24,134 bases of DNA from Candidatus Peregrinibacteria bacterium (GTDB taxonomy: Bacteria; Patescibacteriota; Gracilibacteria; UBA1369; UBA12463). This document shows positions 1-8,111 of this stretch, in pieces. The notes beneath the pieces are model-generated. The model searched no databases. It saw nothing but the letters and a program-made list of their open reading frames with translations, and had not been told where the DNA came from. Location: positions 1 through 24,134 of the forward strand of contig JACRIA010000071.1 in NCBI GenBank assembly GCA_016215735.1, read 5' to 3'. Position numbers and translations under genes: made by a program. Numbering within the stretch: the first letter of the stretch is position 1; every line of letters starts with the position of its first letter.

Positions 1-1
1 A

Positions 2-1324
2 GATGTCGAAATCAGAGGAATTGTTGTAAAAATAATTAGAAATTTGGAATCTCGCATAGAAAAGGAGCAGGCCAGTGACGATAAATACAGCCGTAGAATA
101 GATTATTCATGGGATTATAAAGGCGAAAACACAAAAACTTATACTCATGGAATACATACCTATCCGGCAATGTTTATTCCTCAAGTGGCGAGAAGGCTTT
201 TGGAAACATATAGTCAAAGAGGCGATACTATCTGCGATATTTTCTGTGGATCTGGTACCGCACTTGTTGAGAGTAAACTACTTGGAAGGAATGCTTATGG
301 AATCGATTTAAACCCCCTGGCTATATTTTTAGCAAAAGCAAAAACAACTTTAATAAATCATTCTGATTTAACAAAAGAATACTTTAATTTACTAACTAGA
401 ATTGAAAAAATCAAAGACGACGAAATTAAAAAACCAAACTTTAATAATATTGATTTTTGGTTTAAGGAAAGGGTGATTTTACAATTAGCAAAAATTAAAA
501 AAGCTATTTTTGAAATCAAAAATGAACATATAAAAAATTATTTTTTGGTAGCCTTAAGTGAAACTGTTCGCCTTTCTTCCAACACTAAAAGCGGTGAATT
601 CAAACTTGTAAGAATTAAGAATGAAAAATTAAAAAACTATAATCCTGATGTTCTGGGAATTTTTAAGAAAAAAGTAGAATTAAGCATAAAAGGAATGTCG
701 GATTTTTATCGAGATGCTGATAAAAAAGTTTGGACTAATATTATCTATGGTGATTCTTCAAAGGATAATGGAATAAAAAATGGTTCTATTGATTGTATAA
801 TTACATCTCCGCCTTACGGGGACAGCAGAACAACCGTAGCTTATGGTCAATTTTCTAGATTATCCGCACAATGGATTGATATATTTAAAGATCCGAATAA
901 AGCTTCTGGTGTAGACAACGAACTTTTGGGCGGGAAAGCTGTTAAAACATTAGAACACTCTTTGGATTCAGAATATCTAAAGGATTCGTTAAATAAGATA
1001 GCGCGGAAAGATGAAAGGCGAGCAAAAGATGTATTAAGTTTTTATATTGGGCTTAATGACTGTTTAAAACAGGCTTATAAAATACTTAAACCGAAAAAAT
1101 ATTTTTGTCTTGTGATCGGGAATAGATTGGTAAAACAAGTAAGAATCCCGACAGATTTTATCATCGCAGAACTTGCCGAAAAAATGGGCTTTACACGTGA
1201 AGATATTTTTATAAGGAACATTCCTGGTAAAAGAATGCCGATAAAAAATTCACCTACAAATATAGTCGGGGCGCTGGAGGAAACGATGAATAAGGAAAGC
1301 ATCGTTGTTTTGAGAAAAAATTAA
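2..1324 (+). CDS. Type II site-specific DNA methyltransferase (probably N4-cytosine), 5' partial
   Basis: S-adenosylmethionine-dependent DNA methylase, the protective half of a restriction-modification pair. Counting from the first usable in-frame start (TTG at 44), a motif X-like region HGIHTYPAMFIP lies near residues 35-46, motif I DIFCGSGTA at 65-73, an acidic residue D88 (GIDLNP) that should hold the SAM ribose, and the catalytic motif IV SPPY at 255-258. SPPY is typical of N4-cytosine methylases, though some N6-adenine enzymes also carry it. The order X-I-spacer-IV is alpha-like, with the target-recognition region probably between residues 100 and 240. The frame stays open to the left edge with no ATG, so the true start may lie outside the window; TTG 44 is the fallback. 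The stop shares TTAA with the stop of the convergent endonuclease gene. The region is visibly more AT-rich than the housekeeping genes, suggesting transfer. Family is clear; target base is inferred. Confidence 0.88.
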   Translation, partial: DVEIRGIVVKIIRNLESRIEKEQASDDKYSRRIDYSWDYKGENTKTYTHGIHTYPAMFIPQVARRLLETYSQRGDTICDIFCGSGTALVESKLLGRNAYGIDLNPLAIFLAKAKTTLINHSDLTKEYFNLLTRIEKIKDDEIKKPNFNNIDFWFKERVILQLAKIKKAIFEIKNEHIKNYFLVALSETVRLSSNTKSGEFKLVRIKNEKLKNYNPDVLGIFKKKVELSIKGMSDFYRDADKKVWTNIIYGDSSKDNGIKNGSIDCIITSPPYGDSRTTVAYGQFSRLSAQWIDIFKDPNKASGVDNELLGGKAVKTLEHSLDSEYLKDSLNKIARKDERRAKDVLSFYIGLNDCLKQAYKILKPKKYFCLVIGNRLVKQVRIPTDFIIAELAEKMGFTREDIFIRNIPGKRMPIKNSPTNIVGALEETMNKESIVVLRKN

Positions 1325-2028
1325 ATTATTTGCTCAAATTTATCGAAAAGATGCAAAAAATCCTTTTTGTTAATTCTGAATCCGGTTCCGTGGTCATGAT
1401 ATTTGCCTTTATTCTTCCCGCTTTTATAAGATCCTATCCTAATATCAATTTTTAATTTGTTGGATTCTATGGCGGTTTTGAATTTGTCTATATTCAATTT
1501 CGATAACATATAAGCTTCGATATAGTGAAATTGTTCATTTTTTGTCTTTCTTTTCCCTTTGGTTTCCGCAAATACCAATAAAATTTTGTCTGATTTAGTT
1601 CGTAAAACATCACTAAATATAGAAATAGGCCAATAAATTTCGATATTGAGTTTGTTTTTGAGTACCAAACGATCGTTTTCAAAAACAACCTGTAAAGATT
1701 GTGAATTTTTTCTTGAACCATAAACTGTTGAGTGAAGACTATAATTCCAATCTTCATCGAAATATTTATATTTTTCGAACAAAAGTTTATTTGTGCCTTT
1801 GGGCTCAGGCGATTTTGTGGCGATTGTTAACATACTTCCAGAATCAATTCTTTTTGCCTTTAGTTCGATGTCACCGACGTCTGGAAGGCATAAATTGTTT
1901 TCTTCAATATTCAATAAATCTTCTAGTGTTTTGCCTATACCGGTATCATGTGCTCTATGTGTTTTTATAAACCCTTTTTTCTTTATTTCTTTTAATTTCT
2001 TTTTTAATTGTTTAAGTGTAATAGTCAT
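1321..2028 (-). CDS. MvaI/BcnI-family type II restriction endonuclease
   Basis: A 235-residue nuclease, close to the usual size of MvaI and BcnI. It has a PD-(D/E)XK-type core: P49-D50, then E55 and K57 within PDVGDIELKAK, preceded by GIGKTLEDLLNIEENN (31-45), a typical N-terminal helix of this family. Near the C-terminus HDHGTGFRI is a second family hallmark. MvaI and BcnI act as monomers on CCWGG and CCSGG and nick one strand at a time; a CCNGG-like target is therefore the natural guess here, but it is inference. It lies tail to tail with the methyltransferase, their stop codons overlapping in TTAA, and starts 40 nt downstream of the gpmI stop on the same strand, so it may be read from the gpmI transcript. 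A perfect 11-bp inverted repeat overlaps its ATG (2027-2054) and may control expression. Confidence 0.85.
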   Translation of the reverse strand: MTITLKQLKKKLKEIKKKGFIKTHRAHDTGIGKTLEDLLNIEENNLCLPDVGDIELKAKRIDSGSMLTIATKSPEPKGTNKLLFEKYKYFDEDWNYSLHSTVYGSRKNSQSLQVVFENDRLVLKNKLNIEIYWPISIFSDVLRTKSDKILLVFAETKGKRKTKNEQFHYIEAYMLSKLNIDKFKTAIESNKLKIDIRIGSYKSGKNKGKYHDHGTGFRINKKDFLHLFDKFEQII

Positions 2029-2054
2029 ATTTAATTTAATAAAAAATTAAATAT
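2027..2054. repeat. Perfect 11-bp AT-only inverted repeat overlapping the endonuclease start
   Basis: ATATTTAATTT at 2027-2037 and AAATTAAATAT at 2044-2054 are exact reverse complements separated by 6 nt. Two bases of the endonuclease ATG (2026-2028) lie in the stem. It could be an operator, an mRNA hairpin hiding the start, or chance in AT-rich DNA. It lacks the GC stem and clean T-run of a classical terminator for gpmI. Confidence 0.45.
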
Positions 2055-2068
2055 TAAAAGTTTTGTTT

Positions 2069-3595
2069 TCATACAATTAAACTTCTTCCCGTCATCTCCC
2101 TCGGTTTCTTGATTCCGAGGATTTTTAGAACTGTTGGTGCGATGTCTTGGAGTCCGCCGCCGCGCCTCAATTTAGCATTTTTGTATTTATCCGAAACAAT
2201 CATGAAAATTGTCGGATTCGTTGTGTGGGACGGGCAAACTTCGTTATTTTTTTCATAAATCATATATTCCGCGTTTCCGTGGTCGCCGGTGATAAGCACT
2301 TGATAGCCGAGAGGCCTCGCTACTGCCAGAATTTTCGCGATGCATTTATCAAGCGTTTCAACTGCTTTTTTCGCGGCAGAAAAAACGCCCGAATGGCCTA
2401 CGAGATCGCAATTCGCAAAATTTAACAAAATAAATCCATATTCGTGATGTTTGATTTCTTTGATTAACGCGCTTGTGACTTCCGGCGCGCTCATTTCAGG
2501 TTTTTGCGCATACGAAGGGCATTTTGGCGAATGTATTAGCACCCATTTTTCGTGCGGAAATTGCTCTTTTATTTGACTGTTAAAAAAGTACGTGACATGC
2601 GCATATTTTTCAGTTTCAGCAATGCGGAGCTGGGGCACGCTGTTTTTTACAAGAATTTCATTAAGATTATTTTTTACTTCTGGAGCAGGATACATAATTG
2701 GCGCGCGTTTTGAATACGGGCCGAAACATACGAATAGGGGATTTACGCGCTTTTTCGGCGTAAAATCCTTAAATGTCCTTTTCGCGAATGCTTTTGTGAT
2801 TTGGCGCGCGCGATCAGTTCTGTAATTGAAAAACACAACGCTGTCTTCGTTTTTAATGAGCCCGTTTTTATCAATCAGTATCGGGCCGATATAGTAATCT
2901 GTATCAGCGCCGAGCTTGTATGCTTTATCAATCGCTTTTATCGGATTCGGCTCGATTGTGCCTTTTCCAAGCGTATAAAGATCATATGCGATTTTTGTGC
3001 GATTCCAGTTTGTGTCGCGATCCATTGCGTAATAACGGCCAATAATTGTCGCGATCTTGCCAAGGCCCAAGCGCTTAATTTCTTTCTGGATCATTTCAAT
3101 ATATTTTTTCGCTGATTTTTCTGGAACATCGCGGCCGTCGGTTATTGCGTGAATATAAACTTTTTTAAGCCCGCGCATTTTCGCGAATTTCAAAAGCGCA
3201 AATAGGTGATCTATATGCGAATGAACGCTTTGATCAGAAATCATTCCAAGAATATGAAACGCGGAATTATTCAGTTCACAGTTTTTCGCAGCCTCGCGCA
3301 GATATTTATGTTTGAAAAAAGAGCCGTTTTTTATAGAGCGGTTTATTTCTTCAAGCGTTTGCCATACAATTCTGCCGGCGCCCATTGTGAAATGGCCGAC
3401 TTCGGATCCGCCCTGTGTTTTGCGCGGAAGTCCGACGTAATTTCCTTCTGTATGAATTAGAGTATGCGGATATTTTTCGCGCAGTTCTTTCATCACAGGA
3501 GTATGGCTGTGCGTTACAGCATTTCCCGGATAATCTTTGTATTCTCCGTATCCGTCCAGAACAATCAATAAAACTTTATCTTTATATAAGTGCAT
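2069..3595 (-). CDS. gpmI: 2,3-bisphosphoglycerate-independent phosphoglycerate mutase
   Basis: Interconverts 3- and 2-phosphoglycerate in lower glycolysis/gluconeogenesis, using two Mn ions and a phosphoserine intermediate in the cytosol. The 508-residue length fits the family. Visible: VLDGYGE with metal ligand D14; the nucleophile S64 in GGSEVGHFTMGAGR (most members have GNSEVGH, so Gly replaces Asn before the serine); SVHSHIDHL; the substrate-binding ITDGRDVPEKS and GRYYAMDRD; NYRTDRARQ; and the late metal motifs CDLVGHSG and ITGDHGNAE. The start ATG lies 14 nt inside the end of the prepilin peptidase gene, implying coupled expression; no Shine-Dalgarno is visible. Together with pgi and pyk in this window it points to a working EMP-type route. 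Confidence 0.97.
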   Translation of the reverse strand: MHLYKDKVLLIVLDGYGEYKDYPGNAVTHSHTPVMKELREKYPHTLIHTEGNYVGLPRKTQGGSEVGHFTMGAGRIVWQTLEEINRSIKNGSFFKHKYLREAAKNCELNNSAFHILGMISDQSVHSHIDHLFALLKFAKMRGLKKVYIHAITDGRDVPEKSAKKYIEMIQKEIKRLGLGKIATIIGRYYAMDRDTNWNRTKIAYDLYTLGKGTIEPNPIKAIDKAYKLGADTDYYIGPILIDKNGLIKNEDSVVFFNYRTDRARQITKAFAKRTFKDFTPKKRVNPLFVCFGPYSKRAPIMYPAPEVKNNLNEILVKNSVPQLRIAETEKYAHVTYFFNSQIKEQFPHEKWVLIHSPKCPSYAQKPEMSAPEVTSALIKEIKHHEYGFILLNFANCDLVGHSGVFSAAKKAVETLDKCIAKILAVARPLGYQVLITGDHGNAEYMIYEKNNEVCPSHTTNPTIFMIVSDKYKNAKLRRGGGLQDIAPTVLKILGIKKPREMTGRSLIV

Positions 3596-4424
3596 ATGTT
3601 GCGTACAGCGCTAATATTGCTTCGCCGAAGCATATTGCGGTTAAAGTCCCGATTACTAAAAATGGACCGAACGGAATCGCGGATTTGAGCGTTGCTTTTT
3701 TTGTCGCGATTAAAATCAATCCGTAAATTGTTCCAAAAGTATAAGCGCTGAATATCGCGATAACAAAAAACTTCCACCCAAGCATTATTGCCATTAAATA
3801 AGCCAAAATTGAATCGCCAAGCCCTATCCATTTTCCTTTTGACAAGAGTCTCTGGCCTTCAAACACCACGAACGCGATAACCAGTCCGTACAAAATTTCT
3901 TTTATTGTCGGGAACAGCATTGCTGGATAATTGAACGCTATAACTTCTCCAAAAACCGCGGCCAAAATTCCAAGCACAATTCCTGGATACGTAAAAATAT
4001 TCGGGATTTCTTTGTAAAGCAAATCATAGAAAAATATAGCCATAAGCAGGCTTCCGAGAGCAGCCGCGTAGAGATAAGCAAAAAAGCCGCCCCATTCAAA
4101 TGTCATGTATGGCGCTATGTCGCCGAAACTCATAAACGTAATTTTCCAATACAGAAGGCTGAAAACAAGGCCAGTAAGAAGTTCTATGAAAATATAATGC
4201 GGCGATATCTGTTTTCTGCAGTATCTGCATCTGCCTTTGAACGCTGTGAAGCTGAAAATTGGAATTAAATCGAGCGCCGCAAGAGCTGTGCCGCAATGCG
4301 GACACGAGGATCTGCCGGTGAATATTCCTTTTTTATTGTGTTTATGTCGATATATCACTACGCTCAAAAAACTTCCTATTGCCGCTCCAATATAAAACAA
4401 AATTAACGTGAGGAAGATGTTCAT
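3582..4424 (-). CDS. pilD: Prepilin peptidase (type IV pilin leader peptidase, A24 aspartic protease)
   Basis: Integral membrane protease that cleaves, and often N-methylates, type IV prepilins. At 280 residues it matches PilD/GspO. It opens with the family signature LFYIGAAIGSFLSVVIYR, followed by the cytoplasmic zinc-type loop with CPHC (41-44) and CRYC (66-69), then several hydrophobic helices. The two catalytic aspartates are present: D134 in FYDLLYKEIPN and D204 in GLGDS. The zinc cysteines suggest the full bifunctional peptidase/methylase form; that is family knowledge. Its 3' end overlaps the gpmI start by 14 nt, and its 5' end follows the TPR gene by 26 nt. No pilins are visible in the window, so its substrates lie elsewhere. 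Confidence 0.94.
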   Translation of the reverse strand: MNIFLTLILFYIGAAIGSFLSVVIYRHKHNKKGIFTGRSSCPHCGTALAALDLIPIFSFTAFKGRCRYCRKQISPHYIFIELLTGLVFSLLYWKITFMSFGDIAPYMTFEWGGFFAYLYAAALGSLLMAIFFYDLLYKEIPNIFTYPGIVLGILAAVFGEVIAFNYPAMLFPTIKEILYGLVIAFVVFEGQRLLSKGKWIGLGDSILAYLMAIMLGWKFFVIAIFSAYTFGTIYGLILIATKKATLKSAIPFGPFLVIGTLTAICFGEAILALYATYALI

Positions 4425-4431
4425 TTGGAAA

Positions 4432-4454
4432 TTGGTTATTTGGTTATTGGTTAT
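4432..4454. repeat. Short tandem repeat, three copies of (T)TGGTTAT
   Basis: TTGGTTAT, TTGGTTAT and TGGTTAT follow one another between the TPR gene and pilD, and the last copy contains the TPR stop codon (TTA at 4451-4453, minus strand). It looks like a slippage product; no function is evident. Confidence 0.55.
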
Positions 4455-5968
4455 TGCGCGAATGTATTGACTTGGTAAACTTTTCCAGCCGGAATTTTCT
4501 GTGTTTTTTTCTGCGCTTCCTGCATTTCTACCTGGCTGATTTTATTATACCTTTCCGCAGCCAATGCGCCTATTGAACTTGTGTTTTTATCCAGCTCAAA
4601 AGCTTTTTTATAATATTCTTTCGCGGTTTTTGCGTAGTTCATTTTTTCATACATCTGGCCGAGATTCAGATGCGCGGCCGCGAGATTCGGATCTATTTTT
4701 ATTGCTGTTTCCAAATTCTTTTTTCCGAGATCATAATTGCCAGCTGCCGCATACGCCCAGCCGACTAAATTGTATGCCATTGCACTGCCCGGATGATTCA
4801 CGAGGGATGTTTGGGCGAGATCAAGCGCCGCAGACGGATTGTGTAATTTTTCAATGTATATCCAAATCGGCCTGATAAAATAATCAACATTTGTGCTGTT
4901 TATTCCGAGAACAGTTTCATACGCTTTTGCTGATTTCGCGTAATCTTGTTTTGCAAAATAAAGCTCTGCGAGTTTTTGATAAGCCTGCACGCGCGGCTCG
5001 AATCCTTTTTGCAAGCTGGATTCGATATAATTGATTGCGTTATCAATTTTGTTTTCCGCGAAGTAGGCGAGTCCCAAAAAGAAAAGCGTTTCTGATTTTG
5101 ATGGATCGAGTTTTCTGGCTTGTTCAAGCGCTTCTACAGCTTCCGCTGGTTTTGAATTATTCAAATACGCGTATCCAAGCAGAGCCCACGCGTCGCGGTA
5201 GTTTGACTTTTCTTTTATCACTTCAGTCAGCAGAGGAATCGCAAGGGAATATTCACCAGTTTGGTTCAGCGCTTTTCCAATCAAAGTTTTTATATGCGTT
5301 GGCTGGCCGCCTTCGAATTTTGAAAATTCCAAATACGCTGCCAGAAACATTTGCGAACGCGCTTTTATCCATTCATTGGTGTCGCCTAATGTTTCTGAAA
5401 AAAGTTTCTTGCTTTCTTCGTAGTTTCCTTCGGACGCCGCGATTATGGCTCTATAATAAGAAGAAATTGGATTTTGCTGGCTCAAGCCGCCAAAAATCTC
5501 TTTTGCTTTTTGAATGTCGCCGCTTTGTAAATATGCTCTTGCGAGATTAATTTGCGTTGCGTCATCGCGGCTGCCCATTGAAACTATTTCTTCAAAAACT
5601 TTAATCGCTTTTTCTGAATTTCTTTGATTAAGATAAATTTTTCCTATTTCATTCAAGGGTTCAATTGAGCCAGGCATTGCGCTTGAAGCTTTTCTATATT
5701 CGTTTATTGCAAGAGAATAATAGCCTTTTATGGTTAATGCCGCGCCTTGTTTCATTGATTCTGTGTAGATTTCCTGCGAAGATTTTGTCGGGATTTCGCT
5801 TAATTGCGCTTTCGGCGACTGCGGCGTTTCCAGTTTTTTCTGCGTTAATTCGATTTGCGGCGGAGTGGGTTCCATCTGCGTAAAAGGAGGAAGCTTGAAA
5901 ATATAGAGCAAAACTCCGAATAAAATCAGAACTATTGCGATTGGCAGAATTTTATATAAATTTTTCAT
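4451..5968 (-). CDS. Membrane-anchored tetratricopeptide repeat protein
   Basis: A 505-residue protein with a short basic N-terminus and a single hydrophobic helix at about residues 7-25 (ILPIAIVLILFGVLLYIF), then a Pro/Gln/Thr-rich linker to about residue 65, then TPR units to the C-terminus. Each roughly 34-residue unit shows the pattern of small residues and a proline cap, for example AIKVFEEIVS, AVEALEQARKLDP and LAAAHLNLGQMYEKM. The topology predicts an N-terminal anchor with the repeats outside the membrane. TPR arrays bind partner proteins; the partner is unknown. The position just upstream of prepilin peptidase makes a pilus assembly or cell-envelope role attractive, but that rests on neighbourhood only. 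No Shine-Dalgarno; the ATG is preceded by AAATAAA. Confidence 0.85.
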   Translation of the reverse strand: MKNLYKILPIAIVLILFGVLLYIFKLPPFTQMEPTPPQIELTQKKLETPQSPKAQLSEIPTKSSQEIYTESMKQGAALTIKGYYSLAINEYRKASSAMPGSIEPLNEIGKIYLNQRNSEKAIKVFEEIVSMGSRDDATQINLARAYLQSGDIQKAKEIFGGLSQQNPISSYYRAIIAASEGNYEESKKLFSETLGDTNEWIKARSQMFLAAYLEFSKFEGGQPTHIKTLIGKALNQTGEYSLAIPLLTEVIKEKSNYRDAWALLGYAYLNNSKPAEAVEALEQARKLDPSKSETLFFLGLAYFAENKIDNAINYIESSLQKGFEPRVQAYQKLAELYFAKQDYAKSAKAYETVLGINSTNVDYFIRPIWIYIEKLHNPSAALDLAQTSLVNHPGSAMAYNLVGWAYAAAGNYDLGKKNLETAIKIDPNLAAAHLNLGQMYEKMNYAKTAKEYYKKAFELDKNTSSIGALAAERYNKISQVEMQEAQKKTQKIPAGKVYQVNTFAQ

Positions 5969-6017
5969 TTTATTTATTATGGGCGGGGGCTGTCCGGTTT
6001 TTCGCCTCCCCGACCTG

Positions 6018-6527
6018 TCATATAGGCCGTCCGCTTCGCTCCCGGCCTGTTGTTTTCAATTTTAACGAGTTTGCCAAGCAGTAAGAAGCCGCGATTGCGT
6101 CAGCTGTGTCATTTGGCTTTGGCGCTTCAGACAAGCCGAAAATCATTTGGATCATTTTTTTGACGTTTTCTTTACCTGCTTTTCCGTATCCGCATACGCT
6201 TAATTTTATCTGTTGGGGTGTGAATTCATGTATCCCGACATTGTTTCTATGCAGCATTTCCACTATTACTCCGCGGCTAGAAGCGACATCTATCGCTGTT
6301 TTTATATTTTTTGAAAAGAAAACTTTTTCTACTGATGCATGCGTTGGTTTCCACTGTTTTACTAATTTGCTTAAATCAGCCGAAATTTCAGTTAATTTTT
6401 CTTCGAGCGGAATGTTCGGTTTTGTTTTAATACAGCCATAATCCAGCAAGCGGCACTTGCGCTTCGATGATTCTATTATGCTAAATCCGACAATGCTTGT
6501 GCCGGGGTCTATTCCGAGAATTTTCAT
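6018..6527 (-). CDS. ruvC: Holliday junction resolvase RuvC
   Basis: Dimeric endonuclease that cuts four-way junctions loaded with RuvAB, ending recombination. Of 169 residues, the first 155 or so match the RNase H-like RuvC fold: MKILGIDPGTSIVGF with D7, VEKVFF with E67, the SSRGV segment, the FTPQQIK/KAGKENVKKM helix region, and PNDTADAIA with D140 and D143. All four catalytic acids are present. The last dozen codons (TTGRERSGRPI) are unlike RuvC tails and are encoded by the GC-rich palindrome at 6024-6048, so the native end was probably just upstream. ruvA is present about 7.5 kb away in the other minus-strand run; ruvB is not in the window. Confidence 0.96.
   Translation of the reverse strand: MKILGIDPGTSIVGFSIIESSKRKCRLLDYGCIKTKPNIPLEEKLTEISADLSKLVKQWKPTHASVEKVFFSKNIKTAIDVASSRGVIVEMLHRNNVGIHEFTPQQIKLSVCGYGKAGKENVKKMIQMIFGLSEAPKPNDTADAIAASYCLANSLKLKTTGRERSGRPI
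6024..6048. repeat. GC-rich palindromic element inside the ruvC 3' end
   Basis: Outer arms AGGCCG (6024-6029) and CGGCCT (6043-6048) are exact inverted repeats around a CCGCTTCGCTCC core. Its words (AGGCCGTCCGC, GGCCTG) recur at 21025-21035 and 17590-17635. It encodes the last residues of RuvC. A second, imperfect GC-rich stretch with CTGTCCGG and CCTGTC words follows at about 5982-6018, between ruvC and the TPR gene. Confidence 0.6.
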
Positions 6528-6548
6528 ATTGTTGTCGTTTTTCGTTAT

Positions 6549-6577
6549 AGGGACAGGTCCCTTCGGGACCAGTCCCT
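6549..6577. repeat. GC-rich two-step palindrome between ruvC and pyk
   Basis: AGGGAC, A, GGTCCC, TTC, GGGACC, A, GTCCCT: twelve base pairs with one symmetric A/A internal mismatch and a TTC loop. It lies in the 61-bp gap downstream of pyk and upstream of ruvC. No T-run follows on the minus strand, so a simple intrinsic terminator is unlikely; it fits the palindromic repeat family scattered through this window. Confidence 0.75.
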
Positions 6578-6588
6578 ACCTTATTCTG

Positions 6589-7992
6589 TTAAATCACAAT
6601 GGTATTTATCAGTTTCTCGTCTTTGCTTGCATTTACTACAATAACAATTTCGTCGCAGGATTTCACTAGATTTTTTTCTTGGAGGATTTTTTTGACATCG
6701 TGCGCAGCATTTTTGAAGTCAATTTTACTTACGATTGTTTTATTAACGCCCCAAACAAGAGCGAGTTGATTTGCGACTTTTTCGTCAGGTGTAATTGCGG
6801 CAATCGGAATATAAAGTCTGTGCCTGCTGATTTGCTGGGCAGTAAAGCCAGTGAGAGTGACAGCAACAATCATATCCGCATTTATATCCAGTGCGAGTTT
6901 CGCGGCATTAAGGCAAGTTGCGTTTGAAATTGGCATATCAAAAGATTTTTTTGTTGGCAAAAGCTCGGAATATTTTTGAAGATTGTTTTCAACAGTATGC
7001 GCGACTCTCGCGAGCGTTGCTACAGCTTCAACAGGATATTTTCCAACAGCAGTTTCATTTGAAAGCATCATGGCATCAGTATGGTCAAAAACAGCGTTTG
7101 CCGCGTCAGAAATTTCCGCGCGCGTCGCAATAGGATTTTCAACCATTGATTGAAGAATTTGCGTTGCTGTAATTACGGGTTTTCCATATAAATTTGCAAG
7201 ATGAATTATGCGTTTTTGAATCAGCGGAACTGTTTCCGCAGGCATTTCAACGCCAAGATCGCCGCGAGCTACCATAATTCCGTCTGCGGTCTGGATTATT
7301 TTTTTTAGATTTTTTACGGCTTCTGGCCTTTCGATTTTTGCAATTACGCGGCATTTTCCTCGGTGGGCTTTGATGAATTTTTTCAGCCGAATAATATCTT
7401 TCGCGGATTTTACAAATGAAAGCGCGATGTAATCAACATCGTTTTTTATGCCGAATAAAGCGTCGCGTTTGTCTTTTTGCGTTATTGGATTAGCTTTTAT
7501 GCTTACGCCCGGCACATTCATTCCTTTGTGGCTTTTGATAATTCCGCCTTTCAAAACTTTACAGTAGATATTTTGATGTCTGTCGTAAATCACGCGGAGT
7601 TCAATCATTCCGTCGTCAATCAGGATAATGTCGCCGCGCTTTACTTCACGGGGAAGATTTTTGTATTGAATAGGGATTATTTTGCTGTTTCCGATGAGGT
7701 TTTTTGTTGTGAGAATTATTTTTGCGCCATTTTTAATCAAAACGCCTTTAGCAGGCATTTCTCCGATGCGCAGTTTCGGACCCTGCAAATCCTGAATTAT
7801 CGCAATTTTTTCACCTGTCACCGCGCTAACCTCGCGCACATTTTTTATCATTTCCTTGAATTCACTGTACGCGCCGTGAGAGAAATTAAGCCTCACAACA
7901 TTCATTCCCGCGTTTACCATTTTGCGCAGAATGTTTTTGCTGTACGAAGAAGGGCCAAGCGTGGCTATGATTTTTGTATTCTTTTTTGGCAT
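6589..7992 (-). CDS. pyk: Pyruvate kinase
   Basis: Converts phosphoenolpyruvate and ADP to pyruvate and ATP, the last glycolytic step. From ATG 7992 the protein is 467 residues, the usual bacterial length. Motifs in order: KIIATLGPSS, NAGMNVVRLNFSHG (substrate loop), IQDLQGPKLRIGE, KIERPEAVKNL with the catalytic lysine, MVARGDLGVEMP, PVITATQILQSM, and the signature RAEISDAANAV. The C-terminal domain is complete. The frame is open up to 8139 and offers ATGs at 8139 and 8025, but the added residues have no pyruvate-kinase character, and an extended -10 promoter (8016-8024) lies over the 8025 ATG; I therefore choose 7992, where the conserved sequence begins. Confidence 0.96.
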   Translation of the reverse strand: MPKKNTKIIATLGPSSYSKNILRKMVNAGMNVVRLNFSHGAYSEFKEMIKNVREVSAVTGEKIAIIQDLQGPKLRIGEMPAKGVLIKNGAKIILTTKNLIGNSKIIPIQYKNLPREVKRGDIILIDDGMIELRVIYDRHQNIYCKVLKGGIIKSHKGMNVPGVSIKANPITQKDKRDALFGIKNDVDYIALSFVKSAKDIIRLKKFIKAHRGKCRVIAKIERPEAVKNLKKIIQTADGIMVARGDLGVEMPAETVPLIQKRIIHLANLYGKPVITATQILQSMVENPIATRAEISDAANAVFDHTDAMMLSNETAVGKYPVEAVATLARVAHTVENNLQKYSELLPTKKSFDMPISNATCLNAAKLALDINADMIVAVTLTGFTAQQISRHRLYIPIAAITPDEKVANQLALVWGVNKTIVSKIDFKNAAHDVKKILQEKNLVKSCDEIVIVVNASKDEKLINTIVI

Positions 7993-8015
7993 ATGAAACC
8001 CGTTTTTATCAATAT

Positions 8016-8044
8016 ATTTTAGCATAATTTTCCAGTTTTGTCCC
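8016..8044 (-). promoter_or_regulatory. Extended -10 promoter for pyk
   Basis: On the minus strand GGGACA (8039-8044), a 17-nt spacer, then TGCTAAAAT (8016-8024), a TGn-type extended -10. It places transcription start roughly 15-20 nt before the ATG at 7992 and overlaps the alternative ATG at 8025. The same TGCTA core recurs at three other promoters in the window. Confidence 0.55.
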
Positions 8045-8054
8045 AGAAGTATCC

Positions 8055-8084
8055 TTGACGGAATTTCTGGTTGTGTGATATAAA
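8055..8084 (+). promoter_or_regulatory. Sigma70-type promoter for the orphan gene at 8112
   Basis: TTGACG (8055-8060), an 18-nt spacer, TATAAA (8079-8084), with TGA directly before the -10. The predicted start is about 20 nt upstream of the ATG at 8112. It is divergent from the pyk promoter, with the two sets of elements lying side by side. Confidence 0.6.
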
Positions 8085-8111
8085 AAATCCTAATATTTAA
8101 CAAAATAGAAT

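Noticed and set aside
5035..5550. Plus-strand frame of 171 codons opposite the TPR gene
   Set aside because: Shadow of the TPR coding sequence; no ribosome site or domain.
6549..6577. Hairpin as an intrinsic terminator of pyk
   Set aside because: No T-run follows on the minus strand, and related palindromes occur inside coding regions.
7477..8022. Plus-strand frame of 181 codons opposite pyk
   Set aside because: Fully antisense to a gene with complete family motifs; no recognisable sequence of its own.
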